This document shows, piece after piece, positions 56,890 to 64,000 of a stretch of DNA of 64,000 nucleotides. The notes beneath the pieces are model-generated. The model was not told the origin of the DNA. It saw only the letters and a list, made by a program, of their open reading frames with translations, and ran no database searches. Source of the stretch: Ahaetulla prasina (Eukaryota; Chordata; Lepidosauria; Squamata; Colubridae). The stretch is from NCBI RefSeq assembly GCF_028640845.1, contig NC_080548.1, forward strand, positions 16,309,821-16,373,820, in the 5' to 3' direction. Both the position numbers and the translations under genes were made by a program. Position 1 is the first letter of the stretch, and every line of letters starts with the position of its first letter.

Positions 56890-57222
56890 TAAGGGTAAAG
56901 GTTCCCCTCGCACATATGTGTTAGACGTTCCCAACTCTAGGGGGAATGCTCATCTTCGTTTCAAAGCCAAGACGTCTGTCCGAAGATGTCTCCGTGGTCA
57001 TGTGGCCAGCATGACTCAACACCAAAGGCACACGGAACGCTGTTGTCTTCCCACCAAAGGTGGTCCCTATTTTTCTACTTGCATTTTTTACGTGCTTTCA
57101 AACTGCTAGGTTGGCAGAAGCTGGGACAAGTCACAGGAAGTCACCCCGATACGCGGCACTAGGGATTCGAACCGCTGAACTGCTGACCTGCTCGGCGTCT
57201 TAGCCACTGAGCCACCGCATAA
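56890..57222 (-). mobile_element. tRNA-derived SINE (Sauria-like), full length
   Basis: The minus-strand head gcggtggctcagtggctaag and B-box-like ggttcgaatcc are tRNA-like. The body has cagcttctgccaacctagca and ends gaggggaacctttaccctta. It sits directly against a BovB fragment. The truncated copy at 3865 is the same family. Confidence 0.8.
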
Positions 57223-57239
57223 GGATGAGGACCAAGCGT

Positions 57240-57312
57240 AAGTTGACTTTTTGGTCCCATCATTATTTCAAATGGCCGCTAAATAAATGGCCGTAAGTTA
57301 TCGACTACCTGT
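57240..57312. mobile_element. Fragment of the TA-flanked MITE family
   Basis: Only the right end (gtaagttatcgactacctg) is recognisable. Confidence 0.6.
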
Positions 57313-58270
57313 GTTGGGGTGAAGGATGTGCCTAATACAATCCGTGTGCTACGTGCATATTTCCAAAGATACGCCTCTGCTGCAGCTTAACAAGGCCAAC
57401 CCCCGCAGACCCCAAAAACAAATCCTGATCAAAACTGCTTAGCTCACCTGGTATTTTGGAGACGGCCCCACATTGCTTTCAACCAGGAAATCTTTTGGCC
57501 ACACATGGAAAGAGATCCTTGGATTCAGGCTGCAGCTAAGGCACGTCTCTCTGGGGTGGGGTGAGGTGGGGCGAGTCCTCTTGCCATTCAAAAATCCAGG
57601 AAAACAAGATCCCTCCCCCCTCCATGCCAATAATGAGCGAGCTTGCAATTGACATCTTAGTGATGCTACTTGCTTCAACAAGCTGAATCTTTCAATTAAG
57701 ATATCAAATGCTCGTGTGACTCTGGCAGCCTGGCTTATCCATCATGGAATCAGCTCCTCTACCGATTCAGGGTAATTTTCTATCATTTATCCCTCTTTCG
57801 TCTCACACAGTCTTCCTGGCGTGGGTTATAATTCTTCCCATTAGCCACAATAAAATAAAATGGTTCTCTTAAGCGACTGCCCTTCAATTGTGCTGGCCAC
57901 CTAGCGACATGGGGGTGGGGGAAGTTTGTACATCTACCCCCCAAAAAATATAAGCATTTTGTTTCGGTTTTGCAACCAGGTTGTTTTATTTTTATATTCA
58001 TAATCAGCAGAGACCATTCACTGCATGGGATAGTTCGACTCTGGGAGATCCCTTTTCAAGACAAGCTTAGTAGCAGCTGTGCTATTCCCCAAACATGATT
58101 GCATAGCTGTAATTTCTTCATACCTACCTTCGAAAGTCCAATCAGCGGCTGTCTCTCCACCCCAGATCTGAAGATTTTTAAAGGCTTGGTTCAGCATAAA
58201 CCAGGATCCCCCAGGTTCCTCCAGGGGAAGAGAAGCTAAAACTCCCAGAATTCTCAGCCAGCAGAGTCAA
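57313..58270. other. No recognised feature
   Basis: Unassigned intergenic sequence. Confidence 0.45.
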
Positions 58271-58274
58271 AAGT

Positions 58275-58542
58275 CCCATCTTAGGCAAAACTGATGTAAA
58301 ACATGGGTGGAGCAATGGGTGGAAACTAATCAAGGAGAGAAGCAACTTAGAACTAAGGAGAAATCTCCTGACAATGAGAACAATCAATAAGTGGAACAAC
58401 TTGGCTCCAGAAGTTGTGAATGCTCCAACACTGGAAATTTTTAAGAAAATGTTGGATAGCCATTTGTCTGAAATGGTGTAGGGTTTCCTGCCTGGGAAGG
58501 GGGTTGGATTAGAAGACCTCCAAGGTCCCTTCCAACTCTGTT
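58275..58542 (+). mobile_element. CR1 LINE 3' end joined to a microsatellite
   Basis: From gggtggagcaatgggtgg to gggttggattagaagacctc and ccttccaactctgttac, followed without a break by (TTATG)n. Confidence 0.9.
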
Positions 58543-58608
58543 ACGTTATGTTATGTTATGTTATGTTATGTTATGTTATGTTATGTTATGTTATGTTATG
58601 TTATGTTA
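58543..58608. repeat. (TTATG)n microsatellite, about 13 units
   Basis: A pentamer run that takes the place of the short CR1 tail. A second case of tail expansion, with a different pentamer from 23141. Confidence 0.95.
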
Positions 58609-58814
58609 CCATGCCTGCTGCCTGCAGTAAAATCTCAGGTTGACATTTTAGCAGCTTTGGGGCCACCATCTACATTTGGAAGCTAAATAAGAATTCGCAC
58701 AGGTTAGAACTTAGAAGGGCAACCTCCAGGAAGTTCCAAGGTGTAGGTTAGGCTGAGAAGGTGAAAACATATCCCGGAAGCAAACAATTGCAAAATATTT
58801 TCATATTATTGTCA

Positions 58815-58985
58815 AGATAAGGTAGGTAAAATGAGGACCCAGATTGTTGGGGGGCAATAAGTTGACTTTGTATATAGTATACAATTGGATGAAGACTATT
58901 GCCTGACATAGTGTAAGCCGCCCTGAGTCTTCGGAGAAGGGCGGGATATAAATGCAAATTAAAAAAAAAGAAAAAAAAAAGAAAA
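58815..58985 (+). mobile_element. SINE 3' part with L2-like tail
   Basis: gtaaaatgaggacccagatt and gggggcaataagttgactt are common snake SINE text; the end gtaagccgccctgagtctt is L2-like, then poly(A). The tRNA head is not visible. Confidence 0.7.
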
Positions 58986-59045
58986 TACATATTCCTGTAA
59001 TCATCGGGATTTGGGGGGAGTCTTTATCTTTATAAGTTATCTGTT

Positions 59046-59402
59046 CAGGTGGACCTCGACATAAGACAGCTCATTTAGTGACCATTCAAAGTTACAACGG
59101 CACTGAAAAAAAGTGACTTCTGCCCGTTTTTCACACTTACGACCGTTGCACCATCCCCGTGGTCACATGATCAAAATCCAGATGTTTGGCAACAGACATG
59201 TATTTATGACGGTTGCCGTGTCCTAGAGACATGTGATCCATTTTTACAACCTTCTGACAAGCAAAGTCAATGGGGAAGCCAGATTTATTTAACCACTGTG
59301 TTCCCAACTTAACAACTGCAGTGATTCACTTAACGACTGTGGCAAGAAAGGTCATAAAATGGGATAAAACTCACTTGCCTCACTTGGCAACAGAAATTTG
59401 GA
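59046..59402. mobile_element. TA-flanked MITE family, right end missing
   Basis: caggtggacctcgacataag at the left and the ordered internal words (cacacttacgaccgttgc, cacatgatcaaaatcc, cttaacgactgtggcaagaa). Confidence 0.8.
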
Positions 59403-59709
59403 CAAGTTTGGCCAGCCTTCCCTGTGTGAAGAAGTCTCTGCAGGAATCTTTGTACTTAACTCAGAAGAGTACATCTATTTTATTTACATATATAAAAAGT
59501 TGCAGCCAAAATTCACATACACACACCACCAATTACTGCAAGTTCACGTCGTAAGAAAACGTAAGCAGATAATAATATGAAATTGCTCAAGAATAAAAAA
59601 TACTTTTAACCAATGTACTTCAGTGGGCTTTTTTTTAAACAAAAATTGAGGCTGCTGATTTAAAAGGGATTGCTTGTGCAAAACAGGTCACTGCTGTTTC
59701 AAAATATAG

Positions 59710-59909
59710 CTAGCCCTTATTTAGCAGTCATTCACAGGTGATAAGAAAATATCTTTGAGATATCTTTGCACTTACAATTTTCGCAGGTCTGTAAAACAAA
59801 GGAAAACTGAAGGAAGATCATAAGCACAATTACGGTTTTACTTAGTGACTGTTTTGTTTAACAACCCAGTTTCTGGTCCCAGTTATGGTGACTAAATGAG
59901 GACTACCTG
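59710..59909. mobile_element. TA-flanked MITE family, short version
   Basis: The right end atgaggactacctg is followed by TA. A shortened internal part is like the 221-bp copy at 23560. Confidence 0.75.
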
Positions 59910-60367
59910 TAAAGGGGAAATAGCATTCAAAGAACTTAGTTATAAGTAAAGTATAGGATAGGTGCCAATCAGAAGAACTGTTGGAGATTAAGAAAGGTTC
60001 TCTTTGCTGCTAGGCACTGATCTTTATTAAATATTTCCTGGCACCCCTGAGGACTAGATACTTGGTTTTAGGAGAAAAGTGAGGAATATATTATTCATGG
60101 ATGTATGCAACCCAATGAAATGCTGTCTAACTAAATTAAAGCAAGTGACTGCAAATATAATGGGGTGCAATTCTCCTATCAACCACCATCCAACTTCTTC
60201 TCCCTAATTTAGTCCTAATTTTTAATTTTCCAAGAAACTCAACAAAAATCACACACCTGCCTGAAACTTTGACATTTCATACATCTGAGGACAGACATTA
60301 TCTTAACCTTAGCCCTCCTGGAGACAACTCATCTCAGCAAATGGAACCAGAGCAGAAGCATCTATTC

Positions 60368-60633
60368 CAGTGGTGAAATTCAAATTTTTTTACTACCGGT
60401 TCTATGGGAGTGGCTTGGTGGGCGTGGTGTAGCTTGGTGGGTATGGCAGGGGAAGGATACTGCAAAATCCCCATTCTCTCTCCCCACTCCTGGGGGAAGA
60501 ATATTACAAAATCCCCATTAGCTTCCCAATATGGGACCAGCCAGAGGTGGTATTTGCCGGTTCTCCGAACTACTTAAAACTTTCCGCTCCCGGTTCTCCA
60601 GAACCTGTCAGAACCTGCTGGATTTCACCCCTG
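60368..60633. mobile_element. hAT-type MITE, TSD atctattc
   Basis: Begins cagtggtgaaattcaaa and ends gctggatttcacccctg; exact 8-bp duplications at 60360-60367 and 60634-60641. It shares its core with the element at 61232 in inverse orientation. Confidence 0.93.
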
Positions 60634-60689
60634 ATCTATTCCAAAGTGAGTGAACCATTACCTCCATTTCCTTCTCAAAGTGGCCTGCT

Positions 60690-61500
60690 CACTCACTCAC
60701 TCATTCATTCATTCATTTTCTATAGTCGCCCAACTCAACCAAGTGACTTTGGGCAGCTTACAGTTCTAAAATTCTAAAACAATTAAAAGACATCAAAACA
60801 ATAAAAACATCCACAAAATAAAGAAGTATAAAACAGCAGCCATTATGATTTGTCAACTAATGGTAAAGCCAAGTAACAGGGCCCTTCAACCCCTTGCCCC
60901 ATATAGCCAAGTTTTTAAAGGTTTGCAAAAAGCCAACAGGATTGGGGTCATTTTAATCTCCGAGGGGAAGACAGGGGCTACAGCAGAAAAAGGCTGTCTT
61001 CTATTTCCTGCCAGTCAGTATGTTTTGGCTGATGGGATCTGCAGCATGCCCAGTCTGCAGGATCTGATCAGATCAGTAGAAACTCTTGGAAAAAGATGGT
61101 GTGTCCCCCTGCCACCCCCGGATATCCTGGTTCCAAGTCACCTGCGGCTTTAAAGGTGACAACCAACACTTTGACCTGCACCTGGAAACACGCTGGCAGC
61201 CAATGCATCTCCTGGAATAGTGGTGTTATATCAGAGGTGAAATCCAGCAGGTTCTGACAGGTTCTGGAGAACCGGTAGCAGAAATTTTGAGCAGTCCCAG
61301 AGTGGGTGGAAATGGAGATTTTTTGCAATATCTTTCCCCCAGGAGTTGTGAGGGAATGGGGATTTTGCAGTATCCTTCCCCTGCCATGCCCAGCAAGCAA
61401 CACCATGCCTACCAAGCCACACCCACAGAACCAGTAGTAAAAAAATGGGATTTCACCACTGTGTTATATGTGCCTTTTCCCAAATCATGCCACTGGACTG
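60690..61500 (-). mobile_element. Old LINE 3' region, split by a MITE
   Basis: The tail (ATTC run at about 60698-60718, tagtcgcccaactcaacca) and body (ggctttaaaggtgacaacca, cacgctggcagccaatgca) are related to 45480-46180. It continues after the insertion at 61232-61461. Confidence 0.6.
61232..61461. mobile_element. hAT-type MITE, TSD tgttatat
   Basis: Begins cagaggtgaaatccagc and ends aatgggatttcaccactg; exact 8-bp duplications at 61224-61231 and 61462-61469. It is in the opposite orientation to the MITE at 60368, about 600 bp away, so the two could pair as a large hairpin. Confidence 0.93.
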
Positions 61501-61537
61501 GTCTGCAAGCAACCCCTCCTCAAATGAAAAGCCCCTC

Positions 61538-61810
61538 CCTCTAGGGGTGAAATGCTCCCGGTTCAGACTGGCTCGCCCGATCCAGTAGCGATGGCGGTGG
61601 GTGGTTCAGAGAACCGGTAACAAAAATCTCTGCCCCACTCCCATACCCAGCTGAGCTGCGCGATCATCAGAGGTTTTTTTTAAAAAACTTTTAAAAGCAT
61701 TTTTTCTTCGGCTGAAAAAATGCTTTTAAAAGGGGGGAAAAAAGCTCTGATGATCGCGCGGCTCAGCTGAGATCATCAGAGGCTTTTAAAAGCATTTTTT
61801 CTACAACCTC
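61538..61810. mobile_element. hAT-type MITE remnant with internal hairpin
   Basis: The left part (ctaggggtgaaatgctcccg, gagaaccggtaacaaaaatc) is like the caggggtgaaat family. The right part is a strong inverted repeat (61651-61765). No right terminus or target duplication was found. Confidence 0.6.
61651..61765. repeat. Hairpin with about 53-nt arms
   Basis: The left arm starts ctgagctgcgcgatcatcag and ends aaaagcattttttc; the right arm is its near complement ending gatgatcgcgcggctcag. The loop is about 7 nt (ttcggct). A third, direct partial arm follows at 61766-61806. Confidence 0.92.
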
Positions 61811-62311
61811 TTCAGCCAAAGATAATGTTTTTTAAATCAAGAGATTTTACTCACTGCAGTGTGTGCGGTGCTACAGAAGAGCAAGCCTTCCCACGTCTTT
61901 TATATCTGCATCACGACTAGGCGAACTTAAATGTTCAACAGAAGTTTCAAGAGGGGATAAAATCTCAGAAAGATCCACTTCCCCCTGCTAAACCTTGCTC
62001 TACTCTGCAGCCGGGCCAGCCAAAACAGGTCAGTTGGCAAGCTTTTTTCAATGCTTGGCTGCTTAGAAGTACAAATTTATTTTCCACTGAAGAACTAAAA
62101 CAGGCCTCGTCTTGATATATAACTGGATATGCGCTATTGCACATGCCATGTTTATTACCTGGAGTGAAATAGAGAAGAAGCAGAATATAAATTTAACAAA
62201 TAAACCAATAGGCAGAATCCACTACCTAGAATTATACAAATAATTCCGTGAATGAAGGCGATGGACTAGCAGGGATGGGCTCCAGCACGAGTCCGAAAGC
62301 TCCGAAGACTA

Positions 62312-62846
62312 CCGTACTTTTCGGAGTATAAGACACACTTTTTCCCTTCTAAAAGAGGGTGGAAATGTTGGTGCATCTTATACACTGAATATAGCCATTT
62401 TTGGCCTCCCGAAACCCTGCCCCGGGCATCCAATTTTTGCCAAAAGCAGGCCCATTTTTCTTAAAAACAGGGCCTGCAGAGTGTTTGGGACGCCTGCAGA
62501 GTGTTCCTGGGGGCTGGGGAGGGCAAAAAAGTGATGCAAGGGGGGTTTGGGAGGCCAAAAATGGGCCCGTTTTTTGCAAAAACAGGTCCATTTTTTGCAG
62601 AAATGGAGGTGTTTTTGCCCTCCCCAGCCCCTAGGAGCACTCTGCAGACCTCCCCAACCCTCTGCAGGTCCCTTTTTTGCAAAAAAGGGGCCCATTTGTC
62701 CCAAAAAGGGACATTCAGAGGGTTTGGGAGGCCTGTAGAGTGCTCCTGGGGGCTGGGGGGGGCAACCCCCCTTTTTTTCTTGTTCATCTCTTCAAAATCT
62801 TGGTGCGTCTTATACTCCAGTACATCTTATCATCCGAAAAATATGG
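62312..62846. mobile_element. TA-flanked DNA element, 535 bp
   Basis: Ends ccgtacttttcggagtataa and ccgaaaaatatgg are imperfect inverted repeats, with TA at 62310-62311 and 62847-62848. Subterminal gcatcttataca and gcgtcttatactcc repeat the pattern. The core is a set of diverged ttttttgcaaaaa and gcccattttt words. No transposase. Confidence 0.75.
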
Positions 62847-62848
62847 TA

Positions 62849-64000
62849 AATCTCCGGTCCTGGTGACCGACCCAGATTGGATCCTGCAAATAATTCAGCC
62901 TTTAATATCTGAATGCTGAATTAACACATCCTGTAGGATTAGTTCTTGTAACCCTTCCAATCAAGAGAGGTCACCTTCACCCTCAGCACAAGTAATATCA
63001 AGAAGAGAAAATGAAGATTCTAGAACAGCGTTTCTCAACCTTAGCAAGGTTAAGATGCATGGAACTTCAACTTTAATGCTTGGGTGCCATTCCGGTTGGT
63101 GAATTCTGGGAATGGAAGTCCATATAGCTTACCGTTGCCAAGGCTAAGAACCGCCGCTCTAGAATTTAGCCTGCTAACTCATCTAGATCATGCCACGGAA
63201 GAGATATCAAACTAAATGAACATCAGTTCCAGTTTGCCACACATACCAAGTCCAAAATGCTGAGGCAGACCTCACTCATTTCCCTCTCAGCTGAGCTCAG
63301 CAAGGAGAATCTTAGGAGCAAAATAAATGTTTGCATTCTCCTAAGTAAGTAATTGTAATGATGGATGACTAATTTCTATATGAGGACTCCTTCCACCCCT
63401 CCCAAAAATTGGAGGTCAGTGCTTTTTTTTTTTTTGGCGGTAAAAATTTGTCAACGTGTCTATATTAAATTTGTTCATCACATTTCTTAAGGATTTTGCA
63501 TATTTATTTACTAGATTTACACCATCCAGGAGTTCAGGACAATGTACAGTGTAGTATCTGCACACAGCCACTTGCAGTGAAATCCCAACAGTTGCTGCAG
63601 GTGGGAGGTGAAAAGCCACCAAGCCACCATTCCGTTTGCAAGACCCAACAACAGCACAATGCCTGGTGAGGCAAAATTTCTCAAACTGTAACAAGGGGAG
63701 ATAAGACTGCCAATGAGCCCCACAGAGCTGCAGCATTTAAAAACACACCTTCCAAGAAAACACAATTTAACAGAAACTAGCTTTGGTACAGTTTGAACCA
63801 AGCTGTGCTCTGCACCTAAAACGGAAAGATAACATCTCAGTTCATAAAGATAGCTAATGTTATATAATCACGGAAATCCACATTTTTAAAAAAAAAAACC
63901 TGGTTCACGGTTCTTGTATGGAAGCTCATTAGGAAACCCCCCCCCCCTTGTGCAATTACATCTTTGTGCTTTTATCCCTGCTTTTACCTGTTCCCTTTGC
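62849..64000. other. Mostly unassigned; one foldback MITE remnant
   Basis: 63028-63165 is an old foldback MITE (ttctcaaccttagcaaggtt; gaattctgggaatggaagtc). The rest shows only homopolymer runs. No gene recognised. Confidence 0.5.

Noticed and set aside
57170..57222. A tRNA-like sequence with A- and B-box words
   Set aside because: It is the head of a SINE continuing into a 300-bp SINE body; there is no complete tRNA cloverleaf.
62349..62866. Frames of about 80-120 residues rich in Gly, Pro, Phe and Lys on both strands
   Set aside because: They lie within a TA-flanked DNA element whose core is made of poly-T/poly-A and G/C runs.

Overview
This window is nuclear DNA of a squamate reptile, most likely an advanced snake. 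The basis is the repeat content. It has RTE/BovB LINE fragments (5.5, 7.7, 15.0-15.5 and 56.6 kb) beside CR1 and L2 LINEs, tRNA-derived SINEs, very many short hAT-type and TA-flanked MITEs, CR1 tails grown into pentamer microsatellites, and a long (GATA)n array. I recognise no host protein-coding exon, rRNA or true tRNA gene. Every coding stretch I can name is a decayed retroelement fragment, and most long open frames are microsatellites (TG, GATA, GA/CT, GGAA) read as protein.

Region 1 (1-22.5 kb) is the odd part. It holds four direct tandem duplications in a row, with units of about 1.75, 2.18, 2.28 and 2.80 kb. Three junctions can be seen, each with 8-11 bp of microhomology. The copies differ by about 1% or only in homopolymer lengths. 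There are two local exceptions: the third junction carries a patch of a different CR1 subtype, and in the fourth unit a solo LTR differs by about 6-7% between copies while its flanks are almost identical. These may be true recent duplications by template switching, or alleles and repeats joined wrongly during assembly; the sequence alone cannot decide. The third unit contains an L1-derived element with an ORF1-like gene but no ORF2 (half-L1 architecture), inserted with an 11-bp target duplication into a MITE that appears to lie in a CR1.

Region 2 (22.5-36 kb) is ordinary snake intergenic DNA: an L2 3' end, a CR1 with an (AGAAT)n tail, TA-flanked MITEs, the GATA array at 26.6-26.9 kb, a clean solo LTR at 28.2-28.7 kb, hAT-type MITEs, and a nest of three MITEs inside a CR1 at 35.2-35.6 kb. 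The solo LTRs of two related families all contain the same acidic-then-basic reading frame ending at a conserved stop.

Region 3 (36.2-43.6 kb) is poor in transposons and has purine/pyrimidine runs, a small 53-bp tandem repeat and a perfect X-box-like palindrome. It is the best place to look for host regulatory DNA, but no gene can be called.

Region 4 (43.6-64 kb) is again a mosaic: LINE tails, a 622-bp hAT-type element with an internal 42-bp tandem repeat, CR1 copies in both orientations, a tRNA/CR1 composite SINE split by a MITE, BovB next to a second SINE family, and foldback elements at 47.3, 61.7 and 62.3 kb. The only interaction visible among elements is parasitic: SINE tails resembling CR1 or L2, nested insertions, and LINE tails seeding microsatellites.
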